The notes beneath the pieces were generated by a model that saw only the letters and a program-made list of their open reading frames with translations, did not search any database and was not told the origin of the DNA. Of a stretch of 32,787 nucleotides of DNA, positions 6,705 through 19,841 are shown piece by piece (position 1 is the first letter of the stretch; each line of letters opens with the position of its first letter). The position numbers and the translations under genes were made by a program. Source of the DNA: an uncultured Euryhalocaulis sp. (GTDB lineage: Bacteria; Pseudomonadota; Alphaproteobacteria; Caulobacterales; Maricaulaceae); assembly GCA_913055605.1 (NCBI GenBank), contig CAJXKJ010000033.1, forward strand, positions 1 through 32,787. The letters run 5' to 3'.

Positions 6705-8516
6705 ATGTTCCAGGACTTCGACGTAAAAGGCGGCCCGGAATTCGGGCGGCGCAATATTCCCCGGCTTCGGGAGGCGCTCTCGGCGCGCGCGCTGGACGGG
6801 TTCATCGTCCCTCATGAGGACGAATACCAGAACGAATACCTGCCCGAATCTGCAGAGCGTCTGGCCTTTCTGACCGGATTCACCGGCTCGGCGGGCGCGG
6901 CGGTCGTGTTTCTGGACCGCGCGGCGATCTTCACCGACGGCCGCTATCACCTGCAGGTCCGCGCCCAGACCGATCCGGACCTCTTCATCTATGAAGACCT
7001 GAGCAATGACGGGGTCGCCAAATGGCTGCGCCACGCCGCGCCGAACGGCGCGCGCATCGGCTATGACCCCCGGCTGCACAGCCCCGATGCGATCGAGCGC
7101 CTGTCCCGCACCGCCGTTCAGGCGGGGGCGGAGCTGGTGGCGCTGGACTCCAACCCCGTCGACGAGATCTGGCCGGACCGGCCGGACCCGCCCGCGGCCG
7201 CCATCACCCCGCATCCGCTGGAGCACGCCGGCGAGCCGCACGGCGAAAAGCGTCACCGCATCGCCCTGCTGACCGCGGAAGCCGGCGCCGACTATGCGCT
7301 GATCACCGCGCCGGCCAGCGTCGCCTGGCTGATGAATGTGCGCGGCGGCGACGTTTCGCATTCGCCCTTGCCGCTGTCGGCGGCGCTGCTGCGCCCGGGC
7401 GGATCGGCCGATTTCTTCGCCGCCCCGGAAAAGGTGGGCGCCGCGCTGCGCGAGCATCTGGGCAATGAGGTCGCCGTCCGGCCCGAGGCGGACCTGCCCG
7501 CCGCGATGGAAGAGCTGAAGGGTCAGAGCGTTCTGGTCGACCCCAGGACGGCCTCGGCCTGGCATTTCGCCCTGCTGGAATCGGCTGGCGCGAAGATCGT
7601 GCGCGGCGACGACCCCGCCGCCCTGCCCCGCGCCTGCAAGAACGCGGCGGAGATCGAGGGCGCGAAGGCCGCGCACCGGCGCGACGGCGCGGCGCTGTCC
7701 GCCTTCCTGCACTGGTTCGCGCAGGAGGCGCCGAACGGACAGCTGGACGAGATCGCCGCCGCCGAGCGGCTGGAGGCGTTCCGCGCCGACGCCGGCGACC
7801 TGCGCGATCTCAGCTTCGACACGATTTCCGGCGCGGGGCCGAACGGCGCGGTCGTCCACTACCGCGTGAACACCGAAACCGCGCGTAAGCTGGAGCCGGG
7901 CTCGCTCTATCTGGTGGATTCCGGCGGCCAGTATCTGGACGGGACGACGGACGTCACCCGCACCATCGCGGTCGGCGCGCCCAGCGAAGAGATGATCCGC
8001 CGCTTCACCCTGGTCCTGAAGGGCCATATCGCGCTGGCCAGCGTCCGCTTTCCGGAGGACACGCCGGGCAGCGCGCTCGACGCGCTGGCGCGCCAGGCCC
8101 TGTGGGCAGAGGGGCTGGATTACGACCACGGCACCGGCCACGGCGTCGGCGCCTATCTGGGCGTGCACGAAGGCCCGCAGCGCATCGCCAAGCGCGGCGG
8201 CGACGCGGCGCTGAAGCCGGGCATGATCGTTTCCAACGAGCCCGGCTATTACAAAAACGGCGAATACGGCATCCGGATCGAGAATCTGCAATTCGTCACC
8301 GAGCCGGAAATCCCGCAGGGCGGCGAGCGCGCCATGATGGGGTTCGAGACGCTGACCCTCGCGCCCATCGACCGCGCGCTGATCGACGCGGGCCTTCTGA
8401 CCCCCGCCGAGCGCGCCTGGATGGACGCCTATCACGCCCGCGTCCTTGCCGAGATCGGGCCGCTGCTGGAGGGCGACAGCCGCGCCTGGCTCCAGGACGC
8501 ATGCGCGCCGCTCTAG
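6705..8516 (+). CDS. pepP: Xaa-Pro aminopeptidase (M24B, aminopeptidase P family)
   Basis: A 603-residue cytoplasmic metallopeptidase that removes the N-terminal residue from peptides with proline in position 2. It has the three-domain plan of the long (eukaryotic XPNPEP1-like) form. Two creatinase-like N-terminal domains carry FIVPHEDEYQNEYLPESAERLAFLTGF-type sequence near residues 32-58 and ASVAWLMNVRGGD near 205-217. A pita-bread catalytic domain follows. All five metal ligands are visible: D405 and D416 (in DSGGQYLDGTTD), H479 (HGTGHGVG), E512 (NEPGYY) and E526 (GIRIEN). Their spacings match the family. A C-terminal extension (FETLTLAPIDRALID) is also typical. The end overlaps the start of the DUF2272 gene by 16 bases. 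Confidence 0.94.
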   Translation: MFQDFDVKGGPEFGRRNIPRLREALSARALDGFIVPHEDEYQNEYLPESAERLAFLTGFTGSAGAAVVFLDRAAIFTDGRYHLQVRAQTDPDLFIYEDLSNDGVAKWLRHAAPNGARIGYDPRLHSPDAIERLSRTAVQAGAELVALDSNPVDEIWPDRPDPPAAAITPHPLEHAGEPHGEKRHRIALLTAEAGADYALITAPASVAWLMNVRGGDVSHSPLPLSAALLRPGGSADFFAAPEKVGAALREHLGNEVAVRPEADLPAAMEELKGQSVLVDPRTASAWHFALLESAGAKIVRGDDPAALPRACKNAAEIEGAKAAHRRDGAALSAFLHWFAQEAPNGQLDEIAAAERLEAFRADAGDLRDLSFDTISGAGPNGAVVHYRVNTETARKLEPGSLYLVDSGGQYLDGTTDVTRTIAVGAPSEEMIRRFTLVLKGHIALASVRFPEDTPGSALDALARQALWAEGLDYDHGTGHGVGAYLGVHEGPQRIAKRGGDAALKPGMIVSNEPGYYKNGEYGIRIENLQFVTEPEIPQGGERAMMGFETLTLAPIDRALIDAGLLTPAERAWMDAYHARVLAEIGPLLEGDSRAWLQDACAPL

Positions 8517-9507
8517 CCTGTCTCCTGCTGCTGTGCGGGGCGCTGCCGGCGCTGGGCCAGCAAATGCCCCGCCTGCCCCGCGAGACCTTCGACGTGATCC
8601 CCCCGGCCGAGCGCGTGCACGGAGAGCGCGGCGACTTCACGCCCTGGCAGGCGGGCTGCCGCGTCGGCCCGACGGACTGGGCGCGCCGCCGCATCGTCGA
8701 CATCGCCGTGCAGGAATGGGGCGCGTTCGGCTTCCAGACCGTGGACCGCACATCGGTCGATACGCGTGTCTTGCCGGAGGGACTGGTCGCGGCGTCCCGC
8801 AATCCCGAACTGCCCCGCCCCCGCGCCGGCTATTCCATGATCCGCCAGGGCGCCAGCGAGGCCTCGCGCCGCGTATCGGCGGATATCGCCGGTTACTGGA
8901 CCGCCACGCCGGACGCCGTTCGCGCCCTGTCGCGCCAGAACAGGGCATGGCAGGGGCCGGGCGGCGACGCGGTGAACTGGCTGGAGCCATGGTCCGCCGC
9001 CTTCGTCAGCTGGGTGATGTGCGAGGCGGGGCTGGGCGATATGGCCCAGTTCGAACGCGACATCTCCCACCGCGTCTATATCGACCAGGCGATCCGTGCG
9101 CGTGACGGCGCAGCGCCCCGCGCCGCGTTCGTGGCCCACGACGCGGGGGAGGAGGCCGTCGTCCCGGGCGACCTTCTGTGCAATGCGCGCGGGTCCGCCA
9201 GCTATCGCACGCTGGCCGACCGCCGCCCGGAAATGGACCGCTACGCCCCCGCCCATTGCGATATCGTGGTGAAGGTGGACGGCCCGGGCGGACGCATCCT
9301 GGTGATTGGCGGCAATGTCGATCAGTCGGTGACGCTGACCGTCCTGCCCGCAATCCAGCAGCCGGGCGAAAATCTGAAACCGCTCGGCGAGGCGGATCTC
9401 GACGGCGCCCGTACCGTGTTCGCGCATCTGAAGCTGCGCTCCCCGTCCATCGAACGCGACGCGCTGGACAATACGCCGACCATCGCGGCGCTGGAGCGCC
9501 AGCCCGG

Positions 9508-9511
<4 letters not shown>
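8501..9511 (+). CDS. DUF2272 domain secreted protein
   Basis: A 336-residue protein with a Sec signal peptide (MRAALACLLLLCGALPALG, cut before QQMP). The mature part contains the DUF2272 hallmark segments: RRRIVDIAVQEWGAFG (62-77), WSAAFVSWVMCEAGLG (164-179), SHRVYIDQAI (189-198), PGDLLC and a CDIVV block. The layout recalls amidase/CHAP-like domains that act on peptidoglycan, and a role in the periplasm or cell wall is plausible, but no activity is established for DUF2272. The start is the ATG inside the last codons of pepP, giving a 16-base overlap, so the two are likely translationally coupled. The stop TAG at 9509-9511 interlocks with the stop of the convergent methyltransferase gene through a CTAG palindrome. 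Confidence 0.85.
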
Positions 9512-14292
<4,781 letters not shown>

Positions 14293-14348
14293 AAGGTCAC
14301 GTTTCTAGCGGGGCGCGAACGCGCCGGATAGACGGCGATTGTGGCCGA

Positions 14349-15161
14349 TCAGAACAGGCCGAAAAAGGCGCGGCGCCGCGGCGGCTCCTGGCCCGGCGTG
14401 CGGGCGCCCACGCGCTCCAGCAGCTCATAGGAATCCTCGTACCAGCGGCTGCCCGGATAATTGTAGCCGAGGACCGAGGCGACCTGCGTCGCCTCCTCCA
14501 TCACGCCCAGCTGGACATAGGATTCGACGAGGCGGTGCAGGGCTTCGGCCGTGTGGGTCGTGGTCTGATAGGATTCGATCACGTTCTTGAACCGGCCGAT
14601 CGCCGCCAGCGTATGGCCGTTCTTCAGATACCAGCGCCCGACGTCCATCTCCTTGCCGGCCAGCTGGTCCATCGACATGTCGATCTTCAGCCGCGCATCG
14701 CGCGCATAGTCGGTGTTGGGATAGCGGCGCACGACCTGGCGCCAGGCCTCCAGCGCGTTCAGCGTCGCGGACTGGTCGCGGCCGACATCGGTGATGCGCT
14801 CGAAATGGCACTGGGCGATCAGATAATAGGCGTAGGGGGCCGCCTCATTGCCCGGGTGCAGGGACAGGAAGCTCTGCGCCGCCTGGATCGCGTCGTCGTA
14901 TTCGTTGTCGGCGTACAGCGCATAGGCGGACATCAGCATCGCCCGGCGCGCCCATTCCGAGTACGGGTGCTGGCGCTCCACCTCGTCGAACAGCTGCACG
15001 GCCAGCTCGTAGCGCCCGCGCTCCAGCTGGTCGTAGCCGGCCAGATAGATCGGCTCCACCGGGCGCTCGACATATTCCAGCTCCTCCCGGTCGCCGGCGC
15101 AGGCGGACAGGGCCGCAGCGGCGGCGCACAGCAGAGACAGCGAGCGAAGAGTGCGAATCAT
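14349..15161 (-). CDS. bamD: Outer membrane assembly lipoprotein BamD
   Basis: A 270-residue lipoprotein of the BAM complex, which inserts beta-barrel proteins into the outer membrane. The signal peptide ends in lipobox LSAC (18-21) followed by AGDREE. Five TPR-like repeats follow, with conserved YLAGYDQLERGRYELAVQLF, EVERQHPYSEWARRAMLM and YPNTDYARDARLKIDM, all typical of BamD/ComL. The ATG at 15161 opens the signal peptide. It lies in the minus-strand run after lpxC (117-base gap containing a weak GGGCGC/GCGCCC stem without a good T-run) and before recN. Confidence 0.95.
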   Translation of the reverse strand: MIRTLRSLSLLCAAAAALSACAGDREELEYVERPVEPIYLAGYDQLERGRYELAVQLFDEVERQHPYSEWARRAMLMSAYALYADNEYDDAIQAAQSFLSLHPGNEAAPYAYYLIAQCHFERITDVGRDQSATLNALEAWRQVVRRYPNTDYARDARLKIDMSMDQLAGKEMDVGRWYLKNGHTLAAIGRFKNVIESYQTTTHTAEALHRLVESYVQLGVMEEATQVASVLGYNYPGSRWYEDSYELLERVGARTPGQEPPRRRAFFGLF

Positions 15162-15278
15162 CGAAAAGACCGGCGCAGTTGAGAAAAAATGCGTTTTCAG
15201 GGGCGTGTTTTAGCCAAACCGGGCGCAGCATGAAAGCAAGCCCGGCGCCCTGCGCGCAAAAGCATTTCCGAAGGGGAT

Positions 15279-16163
15279 TTAGCCCGCGGCCTTGACGGCC
15301 GGCGCGGGGGCCGATTCGCGCCGCCAGGCGGAGCGGTCGTCCATCAGCGCGCGCACCAGCGCCAGGTTCAGCGCATGGCCCGGCTTCTCGGCGCTGTAGC
15401 GGCCCATGATCGGCGCGCCGGCCAGGGCCAGGTCGCCCATCGCGTCCAGCGCCTTGTGCCGGGCGAATTCATCGGAGAAGCGCAGCCCCTCCGGATTGGC
15501 GACGCCGCCATCCTCGATCACCACGGTGTTTTCCAGCGATGCGCCGAGGCCCCGCTTCACCGCGCGCAGGCGCTCCACATCCGACATGAAGCCGAACGTG
15601 CGGGCCCCGGCCAGATCGGTCTCGAAATCGCCGCCCAGCGTGTCATAGACGATGGCCTGCCGCCCGATCGGGGCGTCGAACTCGATTGCCACGTCCAGGA
15701 TCGGGCGTTCGGCCGGCGACAGCGTCGCGCGCTTGCCGTCCAGCTCCACCGAAATCTCGCGCAGCACGCGCAGGGACCGGCGCGGCGCGCCCTGACGGCG
15801 CAGGCCGGCGCGGCGCAGCAGCGCGGCGAACGGCGCGGCGGAGCCGTCGACCGCCGGAAGCTCCGGCCCGTCCAGCTCCACGATCACATTGTCGACGCCC
15901 ATGCCGACCAGCGCCGCCATCAGATGCTCCACCGTGGCGACTTCCGCCCCGGCCGCATTGCGCAGCGTCGTGCCCAGATTGACGTCGGCGACATTCTCGA
16001 ACGTGGCGGGGATCTCGTTGTCGCCGTCCAGATCCTTGCGGACGAAGACGACCCCGGTGTCCGGCGCGGCCGGCCGCAGCGCCATGCGCGTGCGGCGCCC
16101 CGAATGCAGCCCGCGCCCGGCGAGAACGGCGGGCTCGGCGATGGTATGCTGCCATTCGGACAT
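15279..16163 (-). CDS. lpxC: UDP-3-O-acyl-N-acetylglucosamine deacetylase
   Basis: A 294-residue zinc enzyme that performs the committed step of lipid A synthesis in the cytoplasm. The start is GRGLHSG (17-23). Zinc ligands are H80 (in TVEHLMAAL), H236 and D240 (in FARHKALDAMGDL), and the catalytic H263 lies in KPGHALNLA. The length is normal. I chose the ATG at 16163, where similarity begins (MSEWQHTIAEPAVLAGRG); the open frame extends to 16292 but lacks family similarity there. The Shine-Dalgarno is weak (AGAGG 12 bases upstream). A terminator-like hairpin and about 130 bases of AT-richer DNA separate it from ftsZ, so it may have its own promoter. Confidence 0.95.
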   Translation of the reverse strand: MSEWQHTIAEPAVLAGRGLHSGRRTRMALRPAAPDTGVVFVRKDLDGDNEIPATFENVADVNLGTTLRNAAGAEVATVEHLMAALVGMGVDNVIVELDGPELPAVDGSAAPFAALLRRAGLRRQGAPRRSLRVLREISVELDGKRATLSPAERPILDVAIEFDAPIGRQAIVYDTLGGDFETDLAGARTFGFMSDVERLRAVKRGLGASLENTVVIEDGGVANPEGLRFSDEFARHKALDAMGDLALAGAPIMGRYSAEKPGHALNLALVRALMDDRSAWRRESAPAPAVKAAG

Positions 16164-16295
16164 GCGGCTGTGCGACCTCTTCCACGCTTCTTGTCGCCTA
16201 AAGGGGTAAAGCGGCCCCCGGAATGCGGCAAATAAAGCTGTGTTACGGTTTGTTACCGCAGGTGCGAAAGATCGATTAACAAGCAAATACAAATG

Positions 16296-16331
16296 AATAC
16301 GCCGCCCGGCGGGACCGGACGGCGTATTTTT
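16296..16331. terminator. Hairpin terminator after ftsZ
   Basis: AATACGCCG (16296-16304) pairs perfectly with CGGCGTATT (16320-16328), leaving a GC-rich 15-base interior. Read on the minus strand it follows the ftsZ stop by about 36 bases, but the T-run after it is broken (ATTCATTTGTATTT). On the plus strand it is followed by TTT. It probably reduces read-through from ftsZ into lpxC. Confidence 0.55.
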
Positions 16332-16366
16332 GCTGCTGCTGCACAGCGGCGGGAGTTACAGCCCCG

Positions 16367-17929
16367 TCAGTTCGCCTGACGGCGCAGGAACGCCGGGATT
16401 TCCAGGTCGTCGTCGTCCAGTTCGCGGAACAGGTCGCCGCTGGACACGCGCACCGCCGGGCGGGCGGGCGTTTCGGCCTCCGGCTCCGGCTTGCGGCGGA
16501 ACAGGGAGAAGCCGGTCTTGCGCGGCTCTTCCCGCTCGGCCGGCTCTTCGTCCCAGGCCGTGGCCGGGCGCCGGATGGCGGGGGCGGCCTGCTCCACCCG
16601 CGCCTTCAGGCGGCGGATGGCGGGTTCCGGATCGATATCGGGCTCGCGCGCCGGGGCGGCCGGGGCCGCTTCGGCCTCTTCCACGATCTCGGCTTCGGCG
16701 GCGGGCGCCGGGGCCGGGCGATGGACGCGGCGGACGGTTTCTTCTTCCGGCGGCAGCGGCTTGAAGCTCATCGCCGACGCCGGCGCGGCCGGCTTTTCGA
16801 CCGTGCGGGCGGACGCGGACGGCGCGGGCGCGGCGGAGGCCGCCGGCGCGTCATTCGCCTCGTCGCGCCAGGGCAGAACCGACGGGCGCGCGGCCGGGCG
16901 GGTCATGGTGCGGGCCTGCGGCCGGGCCATGGCGGGCTCCGGCTTGGTCTTGCGGCCGGTCTCGCCGCCGATCCCGGTGGCGATGACGGACAGGCGGACC
17001 TTGCCTTCCATGTTTTCGTCCAGCGTGGAGCCCCAGTTGATCTGGGCGTCCTCGTCGGCCTCGGCCGCGATGATGTTCGAGGCCTCGTCGATCTCGTGCA
17101 GCGTGAAGTCCGGGCCGTGCGTAAAGCTGATCAGCACGCGCTGGGCGCCCTTCATGGCGGTGTCGTCCAGCAGCGGGTTGTTGATCGCCGCTTCGGCGGC
17201 CTGCGCCGCGCGGCGGTCGCCCTCGGCCTCGCCCATGCCGATCATGGCGCGGCCCATTTCCCGCATCGTGGTCGACACGTCGGCGAAGTCGCGATTGACG
17301 ATGCCCGGGCGCACGATCAGGTCGGTGATCGCGCGGACGCCGGAATGCAGCACCTCGTCCGCCATTACGAAGGCGTCGGCGAAGCTGGTCGTCTCGGTGG
17401 CGACGCGGAACAGATTCTGGTTCGGGATAACGATCAGCGTATCGACATGCTGCTCCAGTTCCCCCACGCCGGCGTCGGCCATGCGCATGCGGCGCGGGCC
17501 TTCGAACTGGAACGGCTTGGTGACGACGCCGACGGTCAGGATGCCGTGCTCGCGCGCGACCCGTGCGATGACCGGGGCTGCGCCGGTGCCGGTGCCCCCG
17601 CCCATGCCGGCGGTGACGAACACCATGTGCGCGCCTTCCAGATGCTCCACGATCTCCTGGATCGAATCCTCGGCCGCCTGCGCGCCGATTTCCGGCTGAG
17701 CCCCGGCGCCAAGGCCCTGGGTCACGCCGGACCCGAGCTGCACGCGCCGTTTGGCCAGCGAGCGGCCGAGCGCCTGCGCATCGGTGTTGGCGGCGACGAA
17801 GTCGACGCCTTCCAGATTCTTCTCGATCATGTTGTTGATCGCATTGCCCCCGGCGCCTCCGACGCCGATGACGACGATCTGCGGCTTCAGTTCCGAAGCA
17901 GCTTCGGGCGGGGTGATGGAAATCGGCAT
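16367..17929 (-). CDS. ftsZ: Cell division GTPase FtsZ
   Basis: A 520-residue tubulin homologue that forms the cytokinetic ring. The GTP-binding tubulin signature GGGTGTG is at 110-116, the synergy loop NRDFADV at 212-218, and the globular domain ends near residue 320. A long disordered Pro/Ala/Glu-rich linker (about 325-505) follows, as in Caulobacter-type FtsZ. It ends in the conserved C-terminal peptide [12 protein letters not shown], which binds FtsA and other partners. The start at 17929 has a strong site (CCAGGAG, 9 bases away) and matches the family N-terminus; an upstream in-frame ATG is not needed. It is the first gene of the minus-strand division/envelope run, divergent from murI, with ftsQ and ftsA not adjacent. 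A CtrA-type box lies 64 bases upstream. Confidence 0.97.
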   Translation of the reverse strand: MPISITPPEAASELKPQIVVIGVGGAGGNAINNMIEKNLEGVDFVAANTDAQALGRSLAKRRVQLGSGVTQGLGAGAQPEIGAQAAEDSIQEIVEHLEGAHMVFVTAGMGGGTGTGAAPVIARVAREHGILTVGVVTKPFQFEGPRRMRMADAGVGELEQHVDTLIVIPNQNLFRVATETTSFADAFVMADEVLHSGVRAITDLIVRPGIVNRDFADVSTTMREMGRAMIGMGEAEGDRRAAQAAEAAINNPLLDDTAMKGAQRVLISFTHGPDFTLHEIDEASNIIAAEADEDAQINWGSTLDENMEGKVRLSVIATGIGGETGRKTKPEPAMARPQARTMTRPAARPSVLPWRDEANDAPAASAAPAPSASARTVEKPAAPASAMSFKPLPPEEETVRRVHRPAPAPAAEAEIVEEAEAAPAAPAREPDIDPEPAIRRLKARVEQAAPAIRRPATAWDEEPAEREEPRKTGFSLFRRKPEPEAETPARPAVRVSSGDLFRELDDDDLEIPAFLRRQAN

Positions 17930-17992
17930 TAAACCAAGCTCCTGGCGCATTCGCGCGATATACCGAACGTTCACCAATCTCGGTCACAATTG

Positions 17993-18007
17993 TTAATCCA
18001 CCGTTAA
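17993..18007. promoter_or_regulatory. CtrA-type box between ftsZ and murI
   Basis: TTAA (17993-17996), seven bases, then TTAA (18004-18007). On the minus strand the site reads TTAA-N7-TTAAC, an exact fit to the full CtrA binding consensus of alphaproteobacteria. It lies 64 bases upstream of the ftsZ start codon and 5 bases before the possible murI start. In Caulobacter, CtrA binds the ftsZ promoter and represses it in swarmer cells; the same role here is inferred from family knowledge. Confidence 0.7.
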
Positions 18008-18012
18008 ACCTA

Positions 18013-18879
18013 TTGATTCCCGTGGGATTTTCCGCAGCAGACTCACATCCGTCCGGAACGCCTTCCAGCGCGCCGAAAATTCTCGTTTTCGATTCCGGGG
18101 TTGGCGGCCTGTCGGTCGCCGACGCGATTCTGGCCAAGAGTCCGGCGGCCGAAATCCTTTACGCGGCGGACACCGCCTACCTGCCCTATGGCGTGCGTCC
18201 GGACGCCGAATTGAAGGCGCGGATCCCGGATCTGCTGGCGGCGCTGGAGCGGCGCTATGCGCCGGACCTGATCGTGGTGGCCTGCAACACCGCCTCCACC
18301 CTGGCCCTGCCGGAGGTGCGCGCGGCGGTGTCTGTTCCCGTCGTGGGGACGGTGCCCGCCATCAAGCCGGCGGCGGAAAAATCCGCCGCGCGCGTGATCG
18401 GCTTCCTCGGCACCCCCCGCACGGTGGAGCGCGAATATTCGGAGGCGCTGATCCGCGACTTCGCCAATGGCTGTTCGGTCGTGCGCTTCGGCAGCGCGGA
18501 CCTGGTGGACCTGGCCGAACGCAAACTGGCCGGCGAGACGATCCGCCCCGAAGCGATCACCGCCGCCCTCGCCCCGATGTTCGCCATGCCGGACGCGGAC
18601 CGCATGGACGTCGCCGTCCTCGCCTGCACGCATTTTCCGCTGCTGCGGGCGGAGATCGAGGCCGCCAGCCCGCCCGGCCTCGCCTGGATCGATTCCGGGG
18701 AGGCCATCGCCCGCCGCACGCTGTCTTTGCTCAATCTGGAATGCGGGTCCGGCCGGCCGCGCCCGACCACGGTGTTCAGCACCGCACCGGACAAGCTGCG
18801 TCCGGCGGCGCCCGCCTTCGCCGCGCGCGGGTTTTCTCCTGTAGAAGACTGGGACGGACCCGAAGAGCTTGATGACTGA
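18013..18879 (+). CDS. murI: Glutamate racemase
   Basis: A racemase that makes D-glutamate for peptidoglycan in the cytoplasm. Counting from the TTG at 18013 it has 288 residues. Landmarks are [14 protein letters not shown] with catalytic-site Asp27, the first catalytic cysteine C91 in VACNTAST, and the second, C205, in ACTHFPLL. The start is uncertain: no ATG precedes the conserved region, only TTG at 18013 and GTG at 18022, and neither has a clear Shine-Dalgarno, so translation may be weak or leaderless. Its end overlaps the next gene by 8 bases. It is divergent from ftsZ and shares the 83-base control region. Confidence 0.93.
   Translation: MIPVGFSAADSHPSGTPSSAPKILVFDSGVGGLSVADAILAKSPAAEILYAADTAYLPYGVRPDAELKARIPDLLAALERRYAPDLIVVACNTASTLALPEVRAAVSVPVVGTVPAIKPAAEKSAARVIGFLGTPRTVEREYSEALIRDFANGCSVVRFGSADLVDLAERKLAGETIRPEAITAALAPMFAMPDADRMDVAVLACTHFPLLRAEIEAASPPGLAWIDSGEAIARRTLSLLNLECGSGRPRPTTVFSTAPDKLRPAAPAFAARGFSPVEDWDGPEELDD
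18015..18095. promoter_or_regulatory. Cluster of three GANTC sites
   Basis: GATTC at 18015-18019, GACTC at 18040-18044 and GATTC at 18091-18095 are three GANTC sites within 81 bases at the ftsZ/murI boundary and the first codons of murI. GANTC is the target of the cell-cycle DNA methyltransferase CcrM, and GcrA acts at methylated GANTC promoters such as ftsZ in Caulobacter. With GC-rich composition about one site per 300 bases is expected by chance, so the cluster is suggestive only. Confidence 0.45.
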
Positions 18880-19738
18880 TCCGATCGCCATCGCGCTTCA
18901 CGGCGGCGCCGGGCCGCGCCGGACGCTGAACTACGACCGGCAGGAGGCGCATCTGCGCGGCCTCGCCGAACAGGGCCGTGCGCGCCTGAAGGCCGGCGAT
19001 GCGGCGCTGGACGTCGTGGTCGACATGGTGCGCGCGCTGGAGGCCTCCGGCCTCTATGTCGCCGGCAAGGGCTCCAGCCCGAACAAGGCGGGGATCTATG
19101 AGCTCGACGCCTCGGTGATGGACGGCGCGCTGCGGCGCGCCGGGGCGGTGGCCGCGCTGACCGGGTTCGAAAGCCCGGTCGATTGCGCCCGGGCGGTGAT
19201 GGACAAGACGCTGCACGTCATGCTCGCCGGCCAGGGCGCGGCCGATTTCTGCGTCGCGCAGGGTCTGAAACGCATCGACGACCCGGCCGCCTATTACACG
19301 CCCGCCGCCACCGGCGCGCCGGACGCCGAGCTCGGCCACGGCACGGTCGGGGCCGTCGCGCGCGACGCGCAGGGCCGGCTGGCCGCCGCGACATCCACCG
19401 GCGGCGTCTTGAACAAGGTGCCGGGCCGGGTCGGCGACTCCCCGCTGATCGGCGCGGGCACCTGGGCGGACGAGCGCGTGGCGATCTCCTGCACCGGCCA
19501 GGGCGAATTCTTCATCCGCGCCGCGGCCGCCGCCGACGTGTCCGCCCGCATGCGCTATGGCGGCGAGACCCTGGAGCAGGCCACGGCCGGCGCGCTGGCC
19601 GATATGAAGCGCCAAGGCGGCGATGGCGGCATGATCGCCGTGGACGCACATGGCGCGGTCGCCATGCCCTTCATGTCGGAGGGGATGAAGCGCGCCTGCG
19701 CCGTCGGCGACGACCCGGTGGTTTCCGGCGTTTTCTGA
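18872..19738 (+). CDS. Isoaspartyl peptidase / plant-type L-asparaginase
   Basis: A 288-residue Ntn-hydrolase that matures by self-cleavage. Start [15 protein letters not shown]; the autoproteolysis site is [10 protein letters not shown], with the nucleophile T158, and the beta-subunit pattern [15 protein letters not shown] follows, then [12 protein letters not shown] (R and D of the substrate pocket) and the CTGQGE loop. Members cut isoaspartyl dipeptides or asparagine in protein-damage repair and turnover. The ATG at 18872 is preferred; a TTG just before it (18869) is also possible. It overlaps murI by 8 bases, suggesting one transcript. No signal peptide is visible. Confidence 0.93.
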   Translation: MTDPIAIALHGGAGPRRTLNYDRQEAHLRGLAEQGRARLKAGDAALDVVVDMVRALEASGLYVAGKGSSPNKAGIYELDASVMDGALRRAGAVAALTGFESPVDCARAVMDKTLHVMLAGQGAADFCVAQGLKRIDDPAAYYTPAATGAPDAELGHGTVGAVARDAQGRLAAATSTGGVLNKVPGRVGDSPLIGAGTWADERVAISCTGQGEFFIRAAAAADVSARMRYGGETLEQATAGALADMKRQGGDGGMIAVDAHGAVAMPFMSEGMKRACAVGDDPVVSGVF

Positions 19739-19841
19739 CGCTGCTTTTCGTCCCCGTGTGTGGACGATTGCCTTCACGGTCTGATTACCCCTGATCGCCC
19801 ATATTCCGCGCCAACACGCGGAAACAGACGGTCTGGCAGTC

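Noticed and set aside
6417-8435. A 672-codon minus-strand open frame across pepP
   Set aside because: It is antisense to a gene with all five metal ligands in place and has the Arg/Gly/Ala-rich look of shadow frames. Only its last 41 codons have a separate ribosome binding site.
15162-15278. A terminator between lpxC and bamD
   Set aside because: GGGCGC/GCGCCC can pair but has a large loop and no T-run, so it is not convincing.
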